A stretch of DNA of 50,195 bases from DASUFP01 sp036274495. Lineage in GTDB: Bacteria > Bacteroidota > Bacteroidia > AKYH767-A > OLB10. A program made the translations under genes and the position numbers. Position 1 is the stretch's first letter; the number at the start of each line of letters is the position of its first letter. The notes under the pieces are model-generated. The model was not told the DNA's origin, ran no database searches, and saw only the letters and a program-made list of their open reading frames with translations. Shown piece after piece: positions 1 through 7,112 of this stretch. The stretch is from positions 1 through 50,195 of the forward strand of contig DASUFP010000017.1 in assembly GCA_036274495.1 (NCBI GenBank). The letters are read 5' to 3'.

Positions 1-1982
1 TGTGGATTGGTTCATCAAATACGCTCTTATTTACATCCGGCGAACGAATTGAATTTATCAGCAAAGCGTGCGGGAAAGCGATGGGAAATATCAGGGCTGT
101 GTTGTCTGACCGGGCTGGAAATACATGGGCAAGTACAAATGAAGGGGTAATTCGGTTTTATTCTGATTCATCAGGAGCCAATATCTGCGACAAGCCTCTT
201 GATGGTACTCCTTATCAGGACTACAAAATAGTTTCCATGTATATGGATGCTTATGATCGCATATGGCTCGGAACCTTTGATCATGGCGTGCTGATTTTCG
301 ATCCCGTTAAACATGTATTTAAACAGTTGAAGGAATCCGACGGACTGTTGAATAATAATGTGATGTCAATAACGGGCACAGGTAATACCATCTGGCTTGG
401 GACACTTGGCGGCGTATCCGGATGTTATTTTCCGGTGGATAGCGGAAAAACCAAACCCAAATTTTTTACGCTTCCGGGCAACGGATCCGGTAATAATTTC
501 ATTTATAAAGTTTATGAAGATTCAAAACACCGGCTGCTCACAGGTACCGACGGACAGGGAGTAGGTATTTATGATGGCAGGTTGTTTAATAATTATGGAA
601 CTGAACACGGACTGAAAAGCGGAATCATTTATTCGCTCACCGAAGATTTTAAAGGAAGGATATGGGCAGCTGCAGCAGAAGGTGGATTGTATTGTTTTGA
701 CGGAACTTCAATTAAAAACTACAACCGGTCAAAAGGTCTGAGCGACTTATCCATTGCTGCGCTCTCCACTGATGAATCGGGAAATATTGTTATAGTAAAT
801 AAATCCGGAATCGACGTAATGGATCCGGAAAACGGACACATCATTACTCTTGGCCAGGAACTGGGAGTGAATACGATTGATCCTGATCTGAACTGTATAT
901 CCAAAGATGTTTATGGAAATACCTGGATAGGTTCCCAGAATGGCATCATCAAAATCAGACTGGGCGAGTCGGCATCTATGTTCAGACCTCTTCTCCGTCT
1001 GCGTCATGTTCTCTGTTTTCTGGAGCCGGTTGATACATCTGTAGAAAAGAAATTCAGTCACTCACGTAACCATATTTCATTTGATTATTCAGGTATCTGG
1101 TACGACAATCCCAATGCAGTTACATTCCGTTATTTACTCGAAGGTTATAATACGGGCTGGGTTGATACGCGCGACCGCTTTGTAACTTTTCCAAACCTCG
1201 TTCCGGGTAATTATACGTTCAGATTAAAATGTGCATTGAACAATAATTTTACCGACGCAGATGAGGTATCCTATTCATTTGTAATTGCGCTGCCTTTTTG
1301 GCGGGAAAGCTGGTTTTTGATCTTTATTACAGTTGTTATTACCATTCTCCTCATTTTTTATCTGCGTTTTCGTGACAACAGGACCCGCTCTCTGGAATCA
1401 TTGAACAGAGAACGGATTCAGGCACAATTTGAAGTACTGAAAAATCAGGTTAATCCCCATTTTTTATTCAATTCGTTTAATACATTAATTACAATTATTG
1501 AGGATGATCCGGCAAAAGCCATAAATTATGTAAACAAACTCTCTGATTTTTTCAGACGAATCCTTACTCACAAGGAAAAGGATGTAATACCGCTTCCCCA
1601 GGAGCTCGGGCTGTTAAATGATTATCTCTTTCTCCAAAAGCAACGCCATGGTGATGCGTTCATCATGGAAATGAGATTGCCTGATAAGAAGACGCTCGAA
1701 AAATATTCTTTACCGCCGCTCTCATTACAAATGCTGGTTGAGAATGCCTTTAAACATAACGCTGTTAAGTTGTCCTCGCCACTGAGAATAGAAATATTTA
1801 TGAATGACGATGGAAATATTGTTATCAGAAACAACAAAATTTCACGAATGAAATCGGAGCCATCCACGTCAACAGGATTAACCAATCTGAAAAACAGATA
1901 TAAGCTGTTATGTGGTCAGGAGCCTGTGATTCATGATAATTTTGATTCCTTTACTGTTATTTTACCTGCTATTAAATCCTGA
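1..1982 (+). CDS. LytS-type sensor histidine kinase with beta-propeller sensor (5' end outside window)
   Basis: Membrane sensor kinase of the LytS/His_kinase family. The frame is already open at base 3 and reads a propeller blade (WIGSSNTLL), so the gene begins left of the window and the first ATG seen, at 81, is internal. Repeated blades of the form W-x-G..G(V/L)...F follow (RIWLGTFDHGVLIFDP, TIWLGTLGGVSG, NTWIGSQNGIIKI), which is the two-component-regulator propeller fold. A Y_Y_Y-type beta domain (about bases 1065-1290) and one membrane segment (about 1310-1365) come next. The kinase core shows the phospho-acceptor motif NPHFLFNSFNTL (His codon at 1458) and the ATP-binding LVENAFKHN box. 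Blades are expected in the periplasm and the kinase in the cytoplasm. The stop lies 3 nt before the response regulator start, so the two are probably co-transcribed. The ligand is unknown. Confidence 0.9.
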   Translation, partial: WIGSSNTLLFTSGERIEFISKACGKAMGNIRAVLSDRAGNTWASTNEGVIRFYSDSSGANICDKPLDGTPYQDYKIVSMYMDAYDRIWLGTFDHGVLIFDPVKHVFKQLKESDGLLNNNVMSITGTGNTIWLGTLGGVSGCYFPVDSGKTKPKFFTLPGNGSGNNFIYKVYEDSKHRLLTGTDGQGVGIYDGRLFNNYGTEHGLKSGIIYSLTEDFKGRIWAAAAEGGLYCFDGTSIKNYNRSKGLSDLSIAALSTDESGNIVIVNKSGIDVMDPENGHIITLGQELGVNTIDPDLNCISKDVYGNTWIGSQNGIIKIRLGESASMFRPLLRLRHVLCFLEPVDTSVEKKFSHSRNHISFDYSGIWYDNPNAVTFRYLLEGYNTGWVDTRDRFVTFPNLVPGNYTFRLKCALNNNFTDADEVSYSFVIALPFWRESWFLIFITVVITILLIFYLRFRDNRTRSLESLNRERIQAQFEVLKNQVNPHFLFNSFNTLITIIEDDPAKAINYVNKLSDFFRRILTHKEKDVIPLPQELGLLNDYLFLQKQRHGDAFIMEMRLPDKKTLEKYSLPPLSLQMLVENAFKHNAVKLSSPLRIEIFMNDDGNIVIRNNKISRMKSEPSTSTGLTNLKNRYKLLCGQEPVIHDNFDSFTVILPAIKS

Positions 1983-1985
1983 AAT

Positions 1986-2756
1986 ATGAATTACATCATT
2001 ATTGAGGATGAAAATCCTGCTGCCAAACGTTTGGAACGGATGGTGTCTGAAATTAATCCTGAGTACAAACTTTTATCTATCCAGGAAAGTATTGAGTCAA
2101 GTGTGGAGTGGTTGCTTAAAAATCCGAAACCTGACTTTTGTTTAATGGATATTGAATTAGCCGACGGACAAAGTTTTGAGATATTTAAGCGTGTAAAAAT
2201 TGAGTTTCCGGTAATATTTACAACAGCTTTTGACGAATATGCTGCAAAGGCTTTCCGGCTGAACAGCGTTGATTATTTGCTGAAACCTGTTAAAAAGGAA
2301 GAGCTGTCTGTGGCGCTGAACAGGGTGAGTGAACGGGTCAATCGCGTACCTGTCGATATTCCTGACTTCTCAAAATTGGTACAGAGTCTGGCCCCCAGAA
2401 ATGAGTTTCAAAAACGCATTCTTATCAGATACGGTGATACCCTTAAAGCACTTGAAATAAGTGATGCTGCATACTTCTATACCGAAAACAGGATTAATTA
2501 TATGATTTCTAAAGATAGCGCCTCTTATCCGCTCGATATGAACCTGGATCAGCTTGAACAGGTGCTTGACCCCCAGTTGTTTTTTCGGATCAATCGTCAA
2601 TTTATTGTGAATGTCAATTCCATAAAAAGAATGACGGCATGGTCCAAATCCCGCATCAAACTCGATCTTAACCCCGCCTGCGAAATAGAGACTATCGTCA
2701 GTACCGAGCGCTCACCGGAATTTAAAATTTGGATAACCGGGCAGGGTGACTCATAA
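1986..2756 (+). CDS. LytTR-family DNA-binding response regulator
   Basis: 256-residue response regulator and the likely partner of the kinase just upstream (3-nt gap). The N-terminal receiver domain has the acidic pair in IIIEDEN, the phospho-acceptor Asp at about residue 55 (CLMDIEL), the Thr in FTTAFDEYA and the conserved Lys at about residue 100 (YLLKPVKKEE). A LytTR DNA-binding domain fills about residues 145-250, with the typical YFYTENRINYMI and FFRINRQFIVNVNSI segments. Length is normal for the family. LytTR regulators bind direct repeats in promoters; the nearest downstream promoter region is that of the haem-lipoprotein operon at 2883, which is a candidate target only by position. 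Confidence 0.92.
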   Translation: MNYIIIEDENPAAKRLERMVSEINPEYKLLSIQESIESSVEWLLKNPKPDFCLMDIELADGQSFEIFKRVKIEFPVIFTTAFDEYAAKAFRLNSVDYLLKPVKKEELSVALNRVSERVNRVPVDIPDFSKLVQSLAPRNEFQKRILIRYGDTLKALEISDAAYFYTENRINYMISKDSASYPLDMNLDQLEQVLDPQLFFRINRQFIVNVNSIKRMTAWSKSRIKLDLNPACEIETIVSTERSPEFKIWITGQGDS

Positions 2757-2831
2757 ACGGTCTGATATCCCGTTCAGCGCCTGATATTCCTGTTTCAGGA
2801 TCTTTTATTATTATTTAAATACATGTTGATG

Positions 2832-2839
2832 TATTTTTG
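2832..2839 (+). promoter_or_regulatory. Candidate -7 element of the haem-lipoprotein operon
   Basis: TATTTTTG matches the Bacteroidota -7 consensus TAnnTTTG and lies 43 nt before the ATG at 2883. I see no clear TTTG at the expected 19-nt distance upstream, so the promoter would be weak or activator-dependent. The sequence is AT-rich and a chance match is possible. Confidence 0.35.
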
Positions 2840-2882
2840 ACATTGGAAATTTCGTTGTGGAATTATCAATTACATCAATAAC

Positions 2883-3683
2883 ATGAAAAACGTATTAAAT
2901 AAGTGGGAGATTATTGTAGCATCGCTGTTTCTTGGTGCTATGATTATGAATGCATTTTCAGGTTGTAAACACGATCCTCCTCTTACTATTTCTACAAATA
3001 ATTCCGGTAACGGGGGTGGAAGTGGTTCCGGTGGAGGAAATGGCGGGGGCGGAGTCACCGGTACCGGAATTCCATGTGACCCTGACTCGGTTTATTTCGA
3101 TGAGCAAATTCTGCCTATTTTGATTGCTAATTGCACCAACACTAATTATAGTGTCGGTTGTCATAATGCCGCATCCGCTGCCGATGGTTTTATTGCCATT
3201 TCCTATACAAGTGTTATTAATACGGGTAATATAAACCTGAATAATCCCTGGAACAGCGACTTTGCCGAGAAGATATTTGATAACGATCCTTCTGATAAAA
3301 TGCCTCCTGCCCAATACGGTGCTCCTCCATTGGATTCAACACAAATCAATTTAATAACAATGTGGCTCAATCAGGGTGCGCAATATCTTACATGCAATCC
3401 AAACTATGGTGGGTGTGATTCTGTTAATGTTACCTACAACGGAACAATAAAACCAATTTTGCAGGCTAAATGTGTTACATGTCATACCGGATCAAACCCG
3501 GGCGGAGGGGTTAACTTGTCCGGATATAGCGGGGTTAATGCGGTGGCAGTTACCGGACAGCTGGTTGGCTCTGTGAGTCATTTAAACGGTTACTATGCTA
3601 TGCCCAAAGGCACAAATCCGTTGCCTTCCTGTGAAGTGGCTCAAATCAGAAACTGGGTGTTGCAGGGAGCTTTAAACAATTGA
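2883..3683 (+). CDS. Di-haem cytochrome c-like lipoprotein
   Basis: 266 residues. A lipoprotein signal ends at FSGC (Cys28), followed by a Gly/Ser-rich linker at about residues 38-60, so the protein should be anchored in a membrane with its domains in the periplasm or on the surface. Two cytochrome-c-like repeats follow. Each starts with an ILPIL or IKPIL segment and ends with a possible Met ligand (DKMPP near 140; YYAMPKG in the second). The second repeat has a canonical haem motif CVTCH (Cys197, Cys200, His201). The first has Cys84...Cys93-His94, a CX8CH spacing that is not the standard CXXCH. It resembles PSCyt1-like haem domains often found in Bacteroidota lipoproteins. It starts a tightly spaced run with the gene at 3688. 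An electron carrier role is inferred; partners are unknown. Confidence 0.75.
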   Translation: MKNVLNKWEIIVASLFLGAMIMNAFSGCKHDPPLTISTNNSGNGGGSGSGGGNGGGGVTGTGIPCDPDSVYFDEQILPILIANCTNTNYSVGCHNAASAADGFIAISYTSVINTGNINLNNPWNSDFAEKIFDNDPSDKMPPAQYGAPPLDSTQINLITMWLNQGAQYLTCNPNYGGCDSVNVTYNGTIKPILQAKCVTCHTGSNPGGGVNLSGYSGVNAVAVTGQLVGSVSHLNGYYAMPKGTNPLPSCEVAQIRNWVLQGALNN

Positions 3684-3687
3684 TAGA

Positions 3688-4074
3688 ATGAACAAACTTG
3701 CCAGGTACGGTTTTGTTGTGTTGTTTATAACCTTTGGTGTGGCGGGAATTCAAAGTTGTTATTATGATGTGGAAGAAGAATTGTACCCGAATGTTAATAC
3801 ATCATGTGATACTACGGGTGTCACTTATACAAACTCAATTGTGCCCGTTCTCAGTGCAAATTGTTATTCCTGTCACAACCAGGGTTCAGCTCAGGGCGGA
3901 GTAATACTTGATGATTACCTGAATGTGTATGCTCATGCGACTGACGGTACTCTCCTTGGTGCCATTCGTTGGGATGCAGGTTATAAACCGATGCCACAGG
4001 GCGGTGCAAAGTTGAATGACTGTACAATAAAAATATTTGAGACGTGGGTAAACGCAGGAGCTCCTGATAATTAA
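3688..4074 (+). CDS. Mono-haem cytochrome c-like lipoprotein
   Basis: 128 residues, 4 nt after the preceding haem lipoprotein. A lipoprotein signal peptide ends at IQSC (Cys24). A single small cytochrome-like domain carries the haem motif CYSCH (Cys59, Cys62, His63) and a possible Met ligand in YKPMPQGG. The domain resembles the second repeat of the upstream protein: the lead-in (TYTNSIVPVLSANC), the GGV segment after the haem motif and the C-terminal WVNAGA all match, so the two genes are probably related by duplication. It is expected to be membrane-anchored in the periplasm and to pass electrons. A natural redox partner cannot be named from the sequence. Confidence 0.75.
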   Translation: MNKLARYGFVVLFITFGVAGIQSCYYDVEEELYPNVNTSCDTTGVTYTNSIVPVLSANCYSCHNQGSAQGGVILDDYLNVYAHATDGTLLGAIRWDAGYKPMPQGGAKLNDCTIKIFETWVNAGAPDN

Positions 4075-4075
4075 T

Positions 4076-4489
4076 ATGAAGATGAAGGCCTGGAAAATTA
4101 TTATACCCGTAGTTGTTATTGTGTCGGCTGTTACCGGATACTATTATGTAAACCGTCCGGTTGAAAATGCGGGAGATATGGATGCTGATGTAAAAATTTC
4201 ATCCACACAATTACAGCAGGCCTATGAGGACAATGAGCAGGAAGCTGATTCAGCATACCTTGGCAAGGTAATTGAAGTGAAAGGCACGGTGCTCGCGGTA
4301 AATCCCGAAGAAAATACAATTACATTGAAAACAGGTTCCGACATGTCATGTGTATCATGTGAAATTTCGCAGCAGGTAGAACATGATCTGGATCTCTTTA
4401 AAACCGGCGACTCGGTTGTCGTTAAAGGAGTGTGTGCAGGATACCTGATGGATGTTGTGCTGAAACAAAGTGTAGTAACAAAGAAATAA
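4076..4489 (+). CDS. OB-fold (tRNA_anti-like) membrane-anchored protein
   Basis: 137 residues; the ATG follows the previous stop by one base, implying translational coupling. One N-terminal membrane segment (IIIPVVVIVSAVTGYYY) is followed by a small beta domain (about residues 38-135). Its pattern, YLGKVIEVKGTVLAV...ITLKTG...GDSVVVKGVCAGYL, matches the OB-fold tRNA_anti-like family seen in Bacteroidota. A CVSC pair (Cys92, Cys95) and Cys120 sit in the domain. The cysteines and the haem-protein neighbours make a redox or metal-related role possible, but no function is established for this family. Confidence 0.65.
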   Translation: MKMKAWKIIIPVVVIVSAVTGYYYVNRPVENAGDMDADVKISSTQLQQAYEDNEQEADSAYLGKVIEVKGTVLAVNPEENTITLKTGSDMSCVSCEISQQVEHDLDLFKTGDSVVVKGVCAGYLMDVVLKQSVVTKK

Positions 4490-4522
4490 TAAGTTAGGAA
4501 AGATAAATTTATTTTAAAGCTG

Positions 4523-5092
4523 ATGAATATGAAAAAGTTCCCCCTGATTATTGCATTCCTGTTGATGAATGTATATGCCTCTGTCGGTCAAGAACGATGG
4601 TATACCAAAGAAGCAAAAGTCTCATTTTTTTGTGATGGTTCCGCTGAAAATATTGAAGCCTATAATAACAAAGGCTTTATGGTAATCGATGTGCCGACAG
4701 GTAAAATTGAAATATCAGTTTTAATGAAAGCCTTTACGTTCGAGAAAGCACTGATGCAGGAGCATTTTAATGAGAATTATGTTGAATCGGACAAATTTCC
4801 CAAAGCCATTTTTAAAGGTACCATTAAAGATCCTGAAAACATAAAATGGACTACCGATGGTGAATATGCCGTTGAGGTATCAGGTGACCTGACCATTCAT
4901 GGAGTTACCAATGTAATCACTACCCCGGCTAAAATCACCATTAAAAATGGTGTTCCTGTCGGAGATGCAACGTTTATTATTGCATTAGCCGATTACAACA
5001 TTGATATTCCAAAGATTGTTGAAGATAAAGTTTCTAAAAATGTCCGCCTGGTGGTTCAGACATCTTTAAATCCTTTTGTAAAGCAGCCCTGA
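4523..5092 (+). CDS. YceI family periplasmic protein
   Basis: 189 residues with a signal peptide ending near VYASVGQ. The mature part fits the YceI lipocalin-like barrel: WYTKEAKVSFFCDGSAENIEA at the start, AFTFEKALMQEHFNENYVESDKFPKAIFKG in the middle (the conserved MqeHFNEnYveSdkfP stretch), and GDLTIHGVT later. YceI proteins bind isoprenoid or other amphiphilic molecules in the periplasm. It lies 33 nt after the OB-fold gene and 13 nt before the beta-barrel gene, in one co-directional run with the haem lipoproteins. YceI next to cytochromes suggests quinone-like ligand handling; this is inference. Confidence 0.88.
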   Translation: MNMKKFPLIIAFLLMNVYASVGQERWYTKEAKVSFFCDGSAENIEAYNNKGFMVIDVPTGKIEISVLMKAFTFEKALMQEHFNENYVESDKFPKAIFKGTIKDPENIKWTTDGEYAVEVSGDLTIHGVTNVITTPAKITIKNGVPVGDATFIIALADYNIDIPKIVEDKVSKNVRLVVQTSLNPFVKQP

Positions 5093-5105
5093 ACGGATTT
5101 GATCT

Positions 5106-6011
5106 ATGACGTTTTTAAGGAAACTTATCCCGATTCTCCTCACTTTATTGTTTTACGGGATAACGGCAAAGGCACAGGATGATGATTTGCTGAGCCTGAT
5201 CGACGATGATTCTACAACCGTAGAACATGTAACCAGTGCATTTAAGTCGACACGCGTTATCAACAGCCATTCAATAGAATCGCTCTCATCCGGTGTGCTC
5301 GATTTTCGGATTATGCACCGTTTTGGCCGGATTAATACAGGCGCTTATCAATTGTACGGACTCGATCAGGCTACCATCCGGCTTGGGTTTGACTATGGAA
5401 TCACTGACCGTTTTACGGTCGGTTTTGGCAGAGGAACCTATTATAAAGAACTTGACGGATTTTTAAAGTATAAACTTCTTTGGCAGTCAACAGGAGCCAA
5501 AACAATTCCTGTTTCATTGGTGCTGGTGTCCGGTATGACAGTGAATGGATTGAAATGGGCTGATGAGACACGCAAAAATTATTTCTCATCACGTCTGGGG
5601 TATTATTACCAGATATTGATTGGCAGAAAATTCTCCGATGTTTTTACACTTCAATTGGGTCCAACTATGGTGCACCGGAATTTAGTCGCTACCAAAGAAG
5701 AACACCATGATATTTACGCATTAGAAGCCGGTACACGCATCCGGTTAAGCAGAAGAATTGCCCTGACCGCAGATTATTTTTATATTCCTCCAAACCAGCT
5801 TGACAGCAGATATGGCGATGTTTTTTCTGTTGGATTTGATATCGAAACAGGAGGGCATGTATTTCAACTCCATTTCACCAACGCTACCGCAATGAATGAA
5901 AAGACTTTTATTACCGAGAACGATGGAAAGTGGAGTAAGGGCGATATTCATTTTGGGTTTAACATTTCCAGGGTATTCACACTTTCCAGTAAAAAAAGGA
6001 AGATGAAATGA
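5106..6011 (+). CDS. DUF5777-like outer-membrane beta-barrel protein
   Basis: 301 residues. A signal peptide (LTLLFYGITAKAQ) is followed by a short acidic segment (DDDLLSLIDDD) and then by alternating strands typical of an outer-membrane barrel, such as VLDFRIMHRFGRIN, ATIRLGFDYGITDRFTVGFGRG and HFGFNISRVFTL near the C-terminus. I recognise the DUF5777 family pattern (the acidic start, then FKSTRVINSHSIE). It is the last envelope gene of the haem-lipoprotein/YceI run. The function is unknown; co-occurrence suggests an outer-membrane partner of the redox proteins. Confidence 0.7.
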   Translation: MTFLRKLIPILLTLLFYGITAKAQDDDLLSLIDDDSTTVEHVTSAFKSTRVINSHSIESLSSGVLDFRIMHRFGRINTGAYQLYGLDQATIRLGFDYGITDRFTVGFGRGTYYKELDGFLKYKLLWQSTGAKTIPVSLVLVSGMTVNGLKWADETRKNYFSSRLGYYYQILIGRKFSDVFTLQLGPTMVHRNLVATKEEHHDIYALEAGTRIRLSRRIALTADYFYIPPNQLDSRYGDVFSVGFDIETGGHVFQLHFTNATAMNEKTFITENDGKWSKGDIHFGFNISRVFTLSSKKRKMK

Positions 6012-6050
6012 ATTTGTACCTTTCCGTTTTCATTTTTAAATTACGGAGAG

Positions 6051-6725
6051 ATGAATGCAAAAACAGTCCTCGTTACCGGCGCCGACGGTCAGTTAGGGTC
6101 AACTCTTTTACCGAAATTAACAGCAGCGGGATTTAAGGTTATTGCTATCACCGGTTCTCCCGATCATAAAGGCAATTTTCCCGGAGTAAGTTACTTTTCT
6201 GCCGACCTTTCATCAGAGAAAGCAGTTACAATTCTTTTTGAGGCAATTTGTGAAGGTAATCCTTCTTTAAATCATGGTATTTTTCTTGCCGGGGGGTATC
6301 GGCATGCATCCATTTCTGAGGCAGATGAAAGCCTCGTCAGGGGACTCTTTGATTTAAATTTTTTCACCGCATATCACATAAGCAGGCTGCTCTTTATGCA
6401 ATGCATGAAAAATAGTGAAGAGAGTCGTTTGGTATTCACCGGGGCACTGCCCGGAGCCGATATTACATCTGATCCCGGTTCATTTGCTTACGGACTTTCA
6501 AAATCGTTGCTTTTTACATACGCAAATGCAATCAATCAACAAGGTGCCGGTGCCAATATAACTGCTCGAATTATAGTTCCCGTAACAATGGACACCCCGG
6601 CAAATCGGAAATCAATGCCCCATGCAGACCGTTCAAAATGGGTCGCTCCTTCAAAAGTTGCTGATGCCTTTTGCAGCTGTTTAACGGATAAACCGGAAGA
6701 GGCTGTTTATCAAATCATCAGCTAA
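6051..6725 (+). CDS. Short-chain dehydrogenase/reductase (SDR) family protein
   Basis: 224-residue Rossmann-fold oxidoreductase. The N-terminal TGADGQLG is the NAD(P)-binding glycine motif, LAGGYR stands in place of the usual NNAG, and YGLSK supplies the YxxxK catalytic pair. No signal peptide, so cytoplasmic. A GGAG-type sequence (ttacggagag) precedes the ATG, and TACCTTTC, one base off the -7 consensus, lies at about 6017-6024, so it may have its own promoter. It follows the beta-barrel gene by 39 nt. The substrate cannot be told. Confidence 0.8.
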   Translation: MNAKTVLVTGADGQLGSTLLPKLTAAGFKVIAITGSPDHKGNFPGVSYFSADLSSEKAVTILFEAICEGNPSLNHGIFLAGGYRHASISEADESLVRGLFDLNFFTAYHISRLLFMQCMKNSEESRLVFTGALPGADITSDPGSFAYGLSKSLLFTYANAINQQGAGANITARIIVPVTMDTPANRKSMPHADRSKWVAPSKVADAFCSCLTDKPEEAVYQIIS

Positions 6726-7112
6726 GAAATGCGTTTGTGGTTTTTACATTTAAAGTATTGAAATTCAACGCATAACAGCGCTTCTTCATTTACAAATCAC
6801 TTTTTTTTTCTGCTCTTAAATACCAGCCTTTTGACAAGTCAGTCTACATGTAATGGTGAAGGCGATTTTGTTGTTTAGACTGTTTATTCCATTTTTTGTC
6901 CCTTGTTGATTAAGACATCTTACACCGGTTTTTAGCTGATCTGTTTGCCGTTTAGCCCCTTTTTTAAAGGTTACACACTTCATTTTTGATCAAATAAGGG
7001 ATAAATCTTACAATGTTAATTCCATACTCACAGCGACCAACGCTCCTTATAAGGCGAGGCTATTTTTGGTTTGTAGAAAAATACCGGATCATCATCGGGA
7101 AAAAGGAGTCAC
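6726..7112 (+). other. Intergenic region before the giant adhesin gene
   Basis: 387 bases without a convincing gene. The sequence is AT-rich with several T-tracts. TATTTTTG at 7061-7068 fits the -7 consensus TAnnTTTG but lacks a well-placed -33 TTTG. A short palindrome CCTTATAAGG sits at 7045-7054. No clear rho-independent terminator for the upstream SDR gene is visible. The region probably holds the adhesin promoter and a leader of about 40 nt, but this is not proven. Confidence 0.4.
7103..7108 (+). promoter_or_regulatory. Shine-Dalgarno-like site of the adhesin gene
   Basis: AAGGAG, 4 nt before the ATG at 7113, complements the CCTCCTT tail of the 16S rRNA in this window. Bacteroidota genes mostly lack such sites, so this decides the start codon and may mark efficient initiation. 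A chance match in purine-rich DNA is possible. Confidence 0.5.

Noticed and set aside
2788..2815. Weak hairpin CCTGA/TCAGG followed by a T-rich stretch after the response regulator gene
   Set aside because: Only five base pairs with a 10-nt loop and an interrupted T-tract, too weak to call a terminator.
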